Counted from the stretch's first letter, positions 1 to 6,696 are shown. The stretch is DNA of 6,914 nucleotides from Candidatus Methylomirabilota bacterium (GCA_016208645.1 JACQXP010000128.1:1-6914), one strand, 5' to 3'. Numbers and translations are program-made. Notes: generated from the sequence alone by a model not told the origin.

Positions 1-98
1 GGCGCAGGCGACGGAGCTTCCGCCGCTGCCAGTGCCAGCGGCAGGATGAGCACGATCAGTCCGAGGCAGCCGAGGTGGCCACTGCCTGTCCGTCTCAT
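1..98 (-). CDS. N-terminal fragment of an exported protein, cut by the window edge
   Basis: An ATG at 98-96 opens a frame with no stop for 32 codons to the left edge. A strong Shine-Dalgarno site (GGAGGAG on the minus strand, 110-104) lies 5 nt before it. The visible peptide begins MRRTGSGHLGCLGLIVLILP and continues into an Ala-rich stretch. This is a basic N-terminus, a hydrophobic core and an A-x-A type cleavage region around residues 22-27, as in a Sec signal peptide. The LGC at residues 9-11 comes before the hydrophobic core, so it is not a lipobox. The start is 28 nt past the stop of the upstream carboxypeptidase gene, so the two are probably co-transcribed. The product is probably periplasmic or outer-membrane; its function cannot be told from 32 residues. 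Confidence 0.75.
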   Translation of the reverse strand, partial: MRRTGSGHLGCLGLIVLILPLALAAAEAPSPA

Positions 99-126
99 GA
101 GAACTCCTCCGTGGCGGCCGGCAGCC

Positions 127-1152
127 TCAGCCCCGGCCGCCCCCGATCACCGCCGCGCGCCACGGCCGCCCGGGGGTCCGGGCCCGGGCCGCCCCCCCGG
201 CGGAGCCGAATCCGAACTCCAGCAGCGTGGCGGCGTCCGTCCAGCGGTTTGGGTCGTTCAGCAGAACCGCGATCATCCGTTGGCCGTTGCGGCTGGCCGA
301 CGCCACGAGACATTGGCCCGCCGCGTCCGTGTACCCGGTCTTCACCCCGTCCGCGCCCTCCAGGCGGCCGAGCAGCTTGTTGTGGCTCTGGATGACGCGC
401 CCCTGCGGCCGCAAGCCCCGCCGGCCGCGCTGCCAGATGGTCAACGCGGCTTCCCGGGCGCGTACGAGCCGGGCAAACCCCGGACGCTCCAGGGCAACCC
501 GCGTGAGCAGGGCCATGTCCCGGGCCGTGGTGAAGTGATCCGGCTCGTCCAGCCCGTGCGGGTTCGCGAAGTGACTGTGGCGCATGCCCAGCTCCTGGGC
601 CTTGGCATTCATCAGGGCCACGAAACCGGACAGGCCACGCCCCACGTGCTCGGCGGCCGCCACGGCGGCATCGTTGGCCGAGCGGATCAGGATCGCCGCC
701 AGGAGATCCTCCAGCGAGATCCGCTGGCCGGCCCGGAGCCCCAACCGGTACCCCCCGATGCGAGCCGCCGCCTGGCTGACCACCACGGTATCCGTGAGCC
801 GCCCCCGCTCCAGGATCACGAGGGCGGTGAGGATCTTGGTGATGCTCGCCGGGGGGCGCGGGGAATCCGGGTCACGCTCGAACAGGACCTCACCGGTTTC
901 GGCATCCATCAGGATGGCCCCGGCCGCGCTGATCTCCACCGGTCCAGGCGCCGGTGCGGGCCGCGGGAGGTCCAGGAACTCCGGGCTGAACGACGAGGCC
1001 CGGCTGCGATGGCGAGGCGGAGCGCTCACCCGGACGCTCCGGCCGCCCGACGCACTGGAGATACCCGCCCCATTGGGCGCCGCGGGCGTCGAGGCGGCTG
1101 AACCGAGCAGCAGGATCACCAGGGTCCCGAGCCACAGCACGCGTCGCCTCAC
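127..1152 (-). CDS. D-alanyl-D-alanine carboxypeptidase (DacF/PBP5 family, peptidase S11)
   Basis: This serine DD-peptidase removes the terminal D-Ala from peptidoglycan pentapeptides in the periplasm. All three S11 motifs are present when numbered from the chosen GTG: SITK at 103-106 (nucleophile Ser103, Lys106), SAN at 158-160 and KTG at 271-273. I chose the GTG at 1152 (341 aa) because AAGGGGGAG lies 5 nt upstream and because it gives a proper signal peptide (VRRRVLWLGTLVILLLGS). An upstream in-frame ATG at 1212 would add 20 polar residues ahead of that signal. A Pro/Arg/Ser-rich linker of about 45 residues joins signal and catalytic domain. The protein ends about 25 residues after the catalytic domain, so the PBP5-type C-terminal beta domain and amphipathic membrane anchor are missing (E. 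coli PBP5 is about 400 aa). The tail is Gly/Arg-rich and encoded by C/G runs, so a frameshift there cannot be excluded. The family call is secure; the exact paralogue name is not. Confidence 0.94.
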   Translation of the reverse strand: MRRRVLWLGTLVILLLGSAASTPAAPNGAGISSASGGRSVRVSAPPRHRSRASSFSPEFLDLPRPAPAPGPVEISAAGAILMDAETGEVLFERDPDSPRPPASITKILTALVILERGRLTDTVVVSQAAARIGGYRLGLRAGQRISLEDLLAAILIRSANDAAVAAAEHVGRGLSGFVALMNAKAQELGMRHSHFANPHGLDEPDHFTTARDMALLTRVALERPGFARLVRAREAALTIWQRGRRGLRPQGRVIQSHNKLLGRLEGADGVKTGYTDAAGQCLVASASRNGQRMIAVLLNDPNRWTDAATLLEFGFGSAGGAARARTPGRPWRAAVIGGGRG

Positions 1153-1157
1153 GCGTT

Positions 1158-1166
1158 CTCCCCCTT
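1158..1166 (-). promoter_or_regulatory. Ribosome binding site that decides the carboxypeptidase start
   Basis: The minus strand reads AAGGGGGAG, then AACGC, then the GTG start. The match to the anti-SD sequence and the 5-nt spacing favour the GTG at 1152 over the ATG at 1212. Confidence 0.7.
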
Positions 1167-1308
1167 GGACCGGTCTCGTGTCATGATGCCGGCTATACGG
1201 TGCCTCTTCCACACGACCGCCCCCTCGAAACGGAAGCGGCGGGGCTGCCGATTTGCCTCACCCCGCCATCCTGGAATCTCAAGCACTTCGCCACTCAAAT
1301 GCATCCCC

Positions 1309-1914
1309 TCAGCCATCCTGCGGGGCCGCGATCTCCGCCCCCGGGCCGGGCGTCAAGAGCTCGTCCACCAAGGCACACAGGGCATGGCCCAGCGTGATAT
1401 GGGTCTCCTGGATTCGGGGGGTCTCCGCGCTGGGGACGATGAACGCCTCATCCACCGTCTTGGCCAACAAGCCACCGGAGCCCCCGGTCAAGCCGACCGT
1501 GCCACAGCCCAGGCGGCGTGCCGCCTCGACGCCCCGCAGAACATTCGGCGAATTGCCGCTGGTGCTGATGGCCACCACCAGGTCTCCCGGTCGCCCCAGC
1601 GCCTCAACCTGCCGCGAGAAGACCTGGTCGAACCCCAGGTCGTTCCCGATGCTGGTGAGCGCCGAGGTGTCCGTCGTGAGGGAGACCGCGGCCAGCGCGC
1701 CGCGGTCCCGCAGGAACCGATTGACGAATTCGGCCGCGAGGTGCTGGGCATCCGCGGCGCTTCCACCATTGCCGAAGAACAGGATCTTGCCCCCCTTCCG
1801 GAGCGTCTCGGCCATCCGCCGCGCCACGGCCTCGATCCGGGGGGCAAATTGCTCGGCGAAGCGCAGCTTGACCGCCGCGCTGTCGCGAAACATCCGGTGA
1901 ATATCAGCCTGCAT
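1309..1914 (-). CDS. gmhA: Phosphoheptose isomerase (sedoheptulose 7-phosphate isomerase), SIS domain
   Basis: GmhA converts sedoheptulose 7-phosphate to D-glycero-D-manno-heptose 7-phosphate, the first step of ADP-heptose synthesis for the LPS inner core, in the cytoplasm. The 201-aa length is typical (E. coli GmhA 192 aa). The SIS fold signatures are present: FGNGGSAADAQH at 47-58, LTTDTSALTSIGND at 79-92, STSGNSPN at 117-124 and RIQETHITLGH at 167-177. The zinc ligands of E. coli GmhA (His61, Glu65, Gln172, His180) correspond here to His58, Glu62, Gln169 and His177 with identical spacing. This supports an enzyme rather than the related DnaA-binding protein DiaA. The ATG at 1914 has no clear Shine-Dalgarno sequence, and an in-frame TGA 12 nt upstream limits extension to a possible CTG at 1920. 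A promoter at 2039-2066 probably drives it. The dac gene follows after 156 nt. Confidence 0.93.
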   Translation of the reverse strand: MQADIHRMFRDSAAVKLRFAEQFAPRIEAVARRMAETLRKGGKILFFGNGGSAADAQHLAAEFVNRFLRDRGALAAVSLTTDTSALTSIGNDLGFDQVFSRQVEALGRPGDLVVAISTSGNSPNVLRGVEAARRLGCGTVGLTGGSGGLLAKTVDEAFIVPSAETPRIQETHITLGHALCALVDELLTPGPGAEIAAPQDG

Positions 1915-1966
1915 CGTCAGGCGTCAACATTGCACGCGGAATGGACCCGCATCCCGACGGGGAGCC

Positions 1967-2040
1967 GGGGCGACGCCCCCCTCCCAAAGCTGGCAATCCC
2001 ACAACACCGCGTCCCCGCTGGGGTTACACCTTGGCGTAAC
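1967..2040 (-). other. Dyad-rich leader upstream of gmhA
   Basis: Three small inverted repeats lie between the proposed promoter and gmhA. At 2023-2040 the minus strand reads GTTACGC, CAAG, GTGTAAC (7 bp with one G-U). At 2013-2023 it is CCCC, AGC, GGGG. At 1967-1979 it is GGGGC, GTC, GCCCC. The first touches the -10 element and covers the likely start of transcription, so it may be an operator or an initial stem of the RNA. The other two are short GC stems that could arise by chance in this GC-rich DNA. No known riboswitch consensus was recognised. Confidence 0.35.
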
Positions 2041-2066
2041 TACACTGACGGGCCAGACATTGTCAA
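2039..2066 (-). promoter_or_regulatory. Putative sigma70 promoter for gmhA-dac
   Basis: On the minus strand a perfect TTGACA (2066-2061) is followed after 16 bp by TGTAGT (2044-2039), which matches TATAAT at 4 of 6 positions. It sits in the 200-bp non-coding gap after recJ, about 125 nt before the gmhA start. The -35 is strong, the -10 is mediocre and the spacer is one short of the optimum. Confidence 0.5.
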
Positions 2067-2087
2067 GGAAAAACCATCCCGTCATCT

Positions 2088-2111
2088 GTTGGGCACTCCC
2101 CGACACCCAAC
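2088..2111 (-). terminator. Hairpin just after recJ, possible weak terminator
   Basis: The minus strand reads GTTGGG (2111-2106) and CCCAAC (2093-2088). Three further wobble pairs can extend the stem inward, leaving a loop CGGGGA. It begins 3 nt after the recJ stop codon. A run of five T residues occurs only at 2073-2069, 14 nt past the stem, so this is not a canonical intrinsic terminator. It may instead protect the 3' end of the mRNA. Confidence 0.3.
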
Positions 2112-2114
2112 GTT

Positions 2115-3857
2115 TCAACGTTCCGGAAGGATGTGCAAATCCTTCACGCGGAGCTGGAGGATTTCCCGATCGTTCCAGATGTTCCGCTCGGGGACGAAGG
2201 CCAGATCAACCTGCGGCGCGGATGCCTGGCTCAGCGCCTGGGTGAAGGATCCCAGATTGAAGCCGATGGCCTCCACCACCTGTCCTCCCCGGGAGGACTC
2301 CCGCACCTTCATCTTCAGGTGGTTCTGCCCCACCTGACGGGGGGTGCGCATCACCTGGAGCCGGCGCGCGACCAAGAGCGGCTCGGGGTTGCCCACCCCG
2401 TAGGGGCCGAGTCGGGCCAGGCTATCGGCCAGGGCCAGATCCAAGGCGTCCAGGTGGACCTCCGCATCCGCAGCCAGCGTGGGCAGCAGGTCCTCCTCCG
2501 TCAACTCCGCCGCGGCCAGGGAGAGAAACCGCGCCCGAAACGCGTCGATCCGGTCCGGGTGGATGGAGAAGCCGGCGGCCGCCCGATGCCCGCCGTACTG
2601 CAGGAGCAGGTCCGCGCAGCGGCCCAAGGCATCGGCGATGTGCCAGCCGCCCGCACTTCGCGCCGAGCCCCGGGCTTCCTGGCCGCGGGTCCCGATGAGG
2701 GCGGTCGGACGCCCGAATCGCTCGACCAGCCGGGACGCCACGATGCCGATCACCCCCGGATGCCAGGCCGGCGAGGCCAGGACGATGGCCCGATCCCGCG
2801 TGAGATCGTGCTCCGCCACGGCCTGGGCCAGTGCCTCTGCCAGAATGGAGCCCTCCAGTTCCTGTCGCTCCCGGTTTTGCCGATCGAGCGTCGTGGCGAG
2901 TTCCCGCGCCTCGGATGGATCGTGGGTGAGGAGCAGTCGCACTGCGGCGGCGGCATCATCCAGGCGCCCCGCGGCGTTGATCCGAGGCGCCAGGCCGAAG
3001 GCCACGCGTCCCGCTCCAATCCCGCCTTGGCGGGACAGGGGAATCCCGGCCACCTCGGCCAGTGCGCGGAGGCCCGGGCGCGCCGTGCCGGCGAGCTGGA
3101 CCAGGCCGTGCGTCACCAGGATCCGATTCTCTCCGAGCAAGGGGACCAGGTCGGCGATGGTCCCCAGCGCCACGAGATCCAGGAAGGGCCAGAACTCGTC
3201 CTCGGCCTCCGGGCCGAAGAGCCCTTGCAGCAGCTTGAACGCGATGCCCACCCCGCACAGGTCCTTGAACGGGTAGGGGCAATCGGCCTGGCGAGGGTTG
3301 AGGATGGCCGTGGCGGGCGGCAGGCTGGGCGGCGGCAGGTGGTGGTCGCAGATGATCACGTCCATGCCGCGCTGCCGGGCCAGGGCCACCGCCTCCAGGG
3401 CGGTGATCCCGTGGTCCACCGTGACCAGCACCCGGACGCCCCCGGCCGCCGCCTGCTCCGCGATGCTGACGTGCAGGCCGTAGCCGTGCTCCAGGCGGCG
3501 CGGCACGGCGTACTCCACCTCTCCCCCCGCGCGCCGGAGGCCGCTCACCAAGAGGGCCACCCCGCTCACCCCGTCCACGTCGTAGTCGCCGCAGACCAGG
3601 ATTGGTTCGCGGCGGGTGACGGCCGCCCGCAGGCGATTCACGGCCGTGTCCATACCCAGCATCTGCCGGGGATCGTGCAGGGCTGCGAGGGGAGCGTCCA
3701 GGAAGGTCCGCGCGGCCTCGGGCGTGTCGCAGCCGCGGCGGATCAGCAGGCTGGCCAGGAGGGGGGGCACATCCAGCGCCCGGGCCAGGCCGGCGGCCGC
3801 GGCCGGATCGGCCTGGGCGACCCGCCAGCGCCTGTCCCTGACCGGGCGTGCCAACAC
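2115..3857 (-). CDS. recJ: Single-stranded-DNA-specific 5'-3' exonuclease RecJ
   Basis: RecJ degrades single-stranded DNA 5' to 3' in recombination, mismatch and base-excision repair, using metal ions bound by DHH-family motifs. Numbering from the GTG at 3857 (580 aa; E. coli RecJ about 577), the DHH domain has DYDVDG at 91-96, VDHG at 147-150, CDHH at 170-173 and Asp236 in GTIADLVPL. NAAGRLDDA follows near 294. The DHHA1 part has GSARS at 397-401 and GGHRAAAGFSI at 422-432. The C-terminal OB-like part runs from about 470 and includes PERNIWND near 556. The frame is open to a GTG at 3920, which would overlap secF by 43 bp, lacks an SD and adds an Arg/Pro-rich tail. The GTG at 3857 gives a family-like N-terminus ending in RDRRWRV and lies 20 nt after the secF stop, with a weak GGGGA upstream. 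A TTG at 3854 is an alternative. The gene is almost certainly co-transcribed with secDF. Confidence 0.95.
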   Translation of the reverse strand: MLARPVRDRRWRVAQADPAAAAGLARALDVPPLLASLLIRRGCDTPEAARTFLDAPLAALHDPRQMLGMDTAVNRLRAAVTRREPILVCGDYDVDGVSGVALLVSGLRRAGGEVEYAVPRRLEHGYGLHVSIAEQAAAGGVRVLVTVDHGITALEAVALARQRGMDVIICDHHLPPPSLPPATAILNPRQADCPYPFKDLCGVGIAFKLLQGLFGPEAEDEFWPFLDLVALGTIADLVPLLGENRILVTHGLVQLAGTARPGLRALAEVAGIPLSRQGGIGAGRVAFGLAPRINAAGRLDDAAAAVRLLLTHDPSEARELATTLDRQNRERQELEGSILAEALAQAVAEHDLTRDRAIVLASPAWHPGVIGIVASRLVERFGRPTALIGTRGQEARGSARSAGGWHIADALGRCADLLLQYGGHRAAAGFSIHPDRIDAFRARFLSLAAAELTEEDLLPTLAADAEVHLDALDLALADSLARLGPYGVGNPEPLLVARRLQVMRTPRQVGQNHLKMKVRESSRGGQVVEAIGFNLGSFTQALSQASAPQVDLAFVPERNIWNDREILQLRVKDLHILPER

Positions 3858-3877
3858 CGGCGGCAGCGTCCCCGGCC

Positions 3878-4795
3878 TCAGCGGCGGGCGCGCCGGGCGG
3901 CCTCGGCCCGCACGCGCCACTCGTAGATGATGGGAGACGCCACGAACCAGGAGGAGTACGTGCCCACCAGGATCCCGATCAGGAGGGCGAAGGCGAAATC
4001 GTGGAGCACCTCCCCGCCGAGCAGAAAGAGAGCCAGGGCCGCCAGCAGGGTGGTGAACGAGGTCATGGCCGTCCGGCTCAGCACCTGGTTGATGCTGGCG
4101 TTCATGATGTCCGCCAGTTGCTCCTTGCGGCGGGCGCGGAGGTTCTCCCGGATCCGGTCGTAGACCACCACCGTGTCCGTCAAGGAGTACCCGGCGACGG
4201 TGAGGAGGGCCGTGACGATGAGCAGCGTGATCTCCTTGTGCAGAATGAACACGATGCCCAGGACCGCCAGGACGTCATGGAACGTCGCGATGGTGGCCGC
4301 CACGCCGAAGCGGAACTCGAACCGCCAGGCGATGTAGAGGACGATCCCGGCCAGCGAGATGACGATGGCCAGCAGGGCCTTCTGCTGGAGTTCCTTGCCG
4401 ATGGCCGGCCCCACCTCGGTGGAGGCCTCTACCGTCAGGGGGTTCGACGCCAGTTCCTTCCGCAGGGCGGCCTGCACCAGGTCGGCCGTCCCGGCCACCT
4501 CGCCCGTGCCGCGCTTGAGCCGGATCATCACGCTGCGCCCGTCCGCGAACTGCTGCGGCTCGCTGTCCTTGATCCCGTTCTTGGCGAGCGCCTCGCGCAC
4601 CACCCCCAGGTCCACGGATTGGGCGAACTTCACCTGGATGGAGGTCCCCCCGGCGAAATCAATCCCCATGTTGGCCGCCCCGCGGGAGATCTGGATCACG
4701 GCCACGATCCCCAGCAGGAGCAGGGCGGTGGACACGGCATAGGCGATGGAGCGCTTCCCGATGAAATCGAAGTTCGTCTTGCCCAGGATCTCCAT
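3878..4795 (-). CDS. secF: Protein translocase subunit SecF
   Basis: SecF pairs with SecD in the inner membrane. The complex uses the proton gradient to help SecYEG complete export of preproteins. The 305-aa protein (E. coli SecF 323 aa) has the family layout: TM1 at about 17-37, the signature NMGIDFAGGTSIQVKF at 42-57, and a periplasmic domain of about 90 residues. TM2-TM6 then lie at about 138-157, 165-185, 189-207, 245-260 and 266-290. The conserved TM4 block SLTDTVVVYDRIREN (204-218) carries Asp213, the position of the functionally important Asp in this family. SRTAMTSFTT (240-249) is also characteristic. The C-terminus is short and basic. Upstream of the ATG there is only a weak purine stretch (AGAGAGTAAGAG). 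An unusual 155-bp repeat-filled spacer separates it from secD, although these genes usually abut or are fused. Confidence 0.97.
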   Translation of the reverse strand: MEILGKTNFDFIGKRSIAYAVSTALLLLGIVAVIQISRGAANMGIDFAGGTSIQVKFAQSVDLGVVREALAKNGIKDSEPQQFADGRSVMIRLKRGTGEVAGTADLVQAALRKELASNPLTVEASTEVGPAIGKELQQKALLAIVISLAGIVLYIAWRFEFRFGVAATIATFHDVLAVLGIVFILHKEITLLIVTALLTVAGYSLTDTVVVYDRIRENLRARRKEQLADIMNASINQVLSRTAMTSFTTLLAALALFLLGGEVLHDFAFALLIGILVGTYSSWFVASPIIYEWRVRAEAARRARR

Positions 4796-4806
4796 GCTCT
4801 TACTCT

Positions 4807-4943
4807 CTGAAATCGGAAAATGGAAAATGGAAATTGGTCGGGGTCCCTACGGCGCCTGCCGCGCCTCGCGGCGGGGGCTTTGCCGGTCCGATGCCCAGTT
4901 TCCAATTTCCAGTGTCCGATTTCCAGCTTCCAGTTTCCAGCTT
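4807..4943. repeat. Inverted arrays of 7-bp repeats between secD and secF
   Basis: On the plus strand 4810-4837 reads as four heptads: AAATCGG, AAAATGG, AAAATGG, AAATTGG. At 4895-4943 seven heptads of the complementary type follow: CCAGTTT, CCAATTT, CCAGTGT, CCGATTT, CCAGCTT, CCAGTTT, CCAGCTT. Read on the minus strand, the second array has the same consensus, AAAYTGG, as the first has on the plus strand, so the two are inverted. GGAAATTGG (4829-4837) is exactly complementary to CCAATTTCC (4902-4910), and AAATCGG (4810-4816) to CCGATTT (4916-4922). The arrays bracket a GC-rich core (4838-4894). No coding function is apparent. Confidence 0.85.
4855..4875. repeat. GC-rich hairpin in the core of the secD-secF spacer
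   Basis: CCGCG (4859-4863), loop CCT, CGCGG (4867-4871), extended by G4858-C4872, a T-G pair and two C-G pairs to about 9 bp. No T-run follows it in the direction of transcription, so it does not look like an intrinsic terminator. Confidence 0.6.
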
Positions 4944-4950
4944 CCCGCCA

Positions 4951-6552
4951 TCAAATGCTGAGTTTCTTGAGCTCCCGCCGCGAGGTCATCCAGTCATACA
5001 CCACGCGGGTGCCGACCAGGGCGGAGTAGAGGTTGATCGCCACGCCCAGGCTCAAGGTCACGGCGAAGCCCTTCACCGGGCCCGTGCCGAACAGGAACAG
5101 GGCGGCCGCGGTGATCAGGGTGGTCACGTGGGAGTCCACGATGGTGACGAAGGCCTTGTCGTACCCGGCGTCGATGGCCGAACGGATAGTCTTGCCCAGC
5201 TTCAGCTCTTCCCGGATCCGCTCCAGGATCAGAACGTTGCTGTCCACCGCCATACCGATGCCCAGGGCGATCCCCGCGATGCCGGGGAGGGTGAGGGTCG
5301 CCCGCATCGCCACCAGGACTCCGACGAGCATGATGCTGTTGAGGATCAGGGCGAAGTCCGCGATGACGCCCGAAAGCTTGTAGTAAAACGCCATGAGCAG
5401 GACCACCAGGATGGCCGCCAGGATGGCGGCGCGCACCCCCTTCTGGATCGAGTCCTGCCCCAGGGACGGGCCGACGGTGAGGTTGGCGATGATCTTCACC
5501 GGTGCGGGCAGCGCCCCGGCCCGCAGGACGATGGCCAGGTCCCGCGCCGAGTCGGCCGTGAAGCTCCCCTCGATCTGACCTCGATCACTGATCTTGGAAC
5601 GGACAACCGGCGCGCTGTACACCGTGTCATCCAGAACGATGGCCAGTTGCCGGCCGACATTGGCCCCGGTGAAGTCGCCGAAGATCTTTCCGCCCTCCCG
5701 GTCCAGGGTGAAGGCCACCAGCCACCCCCCCTGATCGTCCGGCTGCACCTTGGCATCCGTGAGGGACGCCCCCGTGATGATCGGCTGCCGTTGCACGACG
5801 ATCGGTCGTTTGCCCACCACCTGTCTTCTCTCCTCGTCCACCTCCCGCAGATAGAGCAACTGGAGGTCCGGCGGGAGGGCCACCTTCCCCTGCTCGACGT
5901 CCACGGGGTTCAGCGAAGTGTCCACCGCCTTGAGCTCGAGCAGGGCCGTTTTCCCGATCAGGTTGATGGCGCGCTGCGGATCCCTGATCCCCGGCAACTG
6001 CACCACGATCCGCCGGTCTCCCTCGGGGACGATGTGCGGCTCCGTGACGCCGAACTGGTCCACGCGGTTCCGGATCGTCTCCAGGCTCTGGCGGACGGCG
6101 AGCTCCTGGATCCGCTTGACCTCGCGCCCCTGGACCGTCAGCCGGAGCTCGTCGGGGGTGGCCCCGGGGAGCTTGTCCAGCGTCGCCAGCTCGCCCAGCA
6201 GCCGCTGGGTCCGGTCCCGCTCCTCCGCCTTGCTCACCTTCAGCAGGATCCCCGCCTCGCCCTCGCGGGCCAGGCGGGCGATCCCGATCTTCTCTTTCTC
6301 CAGAATGCGCCGGGCCTCCTCCATGAGCCGCTCGGAGGCATTCTCCACCGCCTTCTCCGCCTGCACCTCCAGGACGAGGTGCATCCCCCCCTGCAGGTCC
6401 AGGCCGAGGCTCACGTGCTCCGCCCGGGGCAGGATGCCGGGGAAGAGGGACGGCAGGCTGCTCACCGGCGCGACGCTGGGCACGATGTAGTACCCCGTGA
6501 GCAGGGTGGTGACAACCAGCAGGATCACCCGACCCCGGATCCGTTTCCGCAC
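4951..6552 (-). CDS. secD: Protein translocase subunit SecD
   Basis: SecD is the larger subunit of the proton-driven SecDF complex of the Sec translocon. It has a big periplasmic head that binds emerging preproteins. The 533-aa protein (E. coli SecD 615 aa) shows TM1 at about 8-24, the signature LGLDLQGGMHLVLEV at 49-63, and the P1 head motif TIRNRVDQFGVTEPHI at 159-174. The conserved stretch ARDLAIVLRAGALPAPV lies at 336-352. TM2-TM6 lie at about 372-390, 395-415, 420-442, 475-489 and 494-515. The TM4 motif GIGMAVDSNVLILERIREEL (431-450) contains Asp437, matching the essential proton-pathway Asp of the family. The start is a GTG with AGGGAGG 7 nt upstream. It is the first gene of the visible operon. 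yajC, which often precedes it, is not in the 362 bp upstream. Confidence 0.97.
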   Translation of the reverse strand: MRKRIRGRVILLVVTTLLTGYYIVPSVAPVSSLPSLFPGILPRAEHVSLGLDLQGGMHLVLEVQAEKAVENASERLMEEARRILEKEKIGIARLAREGEAGILLKVSKAEERDRTQRLLGELATLDKLPGATPDELRLTVQGREVKRIQELAVRQSLETIRNRVDQFGVTEPHIVPEGDRRIVVQLPGIRDPQRAINLIGKTALLELKAVDTSLNPVDVEQGKVALPPDLQLLYLREVDEERRQVVGKRPIVVQRQPIITGASLTDAKVQPDDQGGWLVAFTLDREGGKIFGDFTGANVGRQLAIVLDDTVYSAPVVRSKISDRGQIEGSFTADSARDLAIVLRAGALPAPVKIIANLTVGPSLGQDSIQKGVRAAILAAILVVLLMAFYYKLSGVIADFALILNSIMLVGVLVAMRATLTLPGIAGIALGIGMAVDSNVLILERIREELKLGKTIRSAIDAGYDKAFVTIVDSHVTTLITAAALFLFGTGPVKGFAVTLSLGVAINLYSALVGTRVVYDWMTSRRELKKLSI

Positions 6553-6559
6553 CAGACCG

Positions 6560-6566
6560 CCTCCCT
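6560..6566 (-). promoter_or_regulatory. Ribosome binding site of secD
   Basis: The minus strand has AGGGAGG followed by 7 nt and then the GTG start, which supports that non-ATG start. Confidence 0.75.
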
Positions 6567-6602
6567 GAACGACGCACGGGCTAAGCGCTTGAATTCATAA
6601 GC

Positions 6603-6636
6603 TCATGTAGGGTTGGCTCGGGCCAACCCTACATGA
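6603..6636. repeat. Perfect palindrome, 15-bp arms, 4-nt loop
   Basis: TCATGTAGGGTTGGC (6603-6617) and its exact reverse complement (6622-6636) surround TCGG. It would form a very stable hairpin in the secD leader RNA. The TGTAGGG...CCCTACA ends resemble the short GTAGGG-type intergenic palindromes I know from various bacteria (REP or MITE-like elements); that link is an inference. Confidence 0.9.
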
Positions 6637-6639
6637 AAC

Positions 6640-6655
6640 GCCCTCGGCAAAGGGC
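6640..6655. repeat. Small hairpin between the two palindromes
   Basis: GCCCT (6640-6644) and AGGGC (6651-6655) with loop CGGCAA. It fills the gap between the flanking palindromes and directly abuts the one on its right. Confidence 0.6.
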
Positions 6656-6686
6656 AATCCGTATCGGGTGAAACCCGATACGGATT
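6656..6686. repeat. Perfect palindrome, 14-bp arms, 3-nt loop
   Basis: AATCCGTATCGGGT (6656-6669) and its exact reverse complement (6673-6686) surround GAA. Its arm sequence is unrelated to the other palindrome. On the plus strand only three T residues occur at its end, so it is a poor intrinsic terminator in either direction. Confidence 0.9.
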
Positions 6687-6696
6687 TATGAAATCA

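Noticed and set aside
160..205. GC-rich inverted repeat (GCCCGGG / CCCGGGC) near the end of the carboxypeptidase gene as a terminator
   Set aside because: It lies inside the coding sequence, has no T-run after it, and such pairings are expected in G/C runs.
46..1101. Long plus-strand open frame opposite the carboxypeptidase gene
   Set aside because: It is antisense to a gene with all three catalytic motifs, is rich in Pro/Arg/Gly from GC-rich codons and resembles no known protein.
2133..3926. Plus-strand frame of nearly 600 codons opposite recJ
   Set aside because: It is the mirror of recJ; composition is His/Gln/Arg/Gly-rich with no domain. Long antisense frames are common in high-GC DNA.
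4834..6600. Plus-strand frame of nearly 590 codons opposite secD, and a similar one at 3848-4810 opposite secF
   Set aside because: Both are Asp/His/Gln/Arg-rich shadows of membrane-protein genes. They run through the heptad repeats or across gene ends, and have no recognisable motif.
6603..6686. The palindromes as a CRISPR array or attC-type site
   Set aside because: The arms of the two palindromes differ, there are no regularly spaced direct repeats, and no cas or integrase gene is present.
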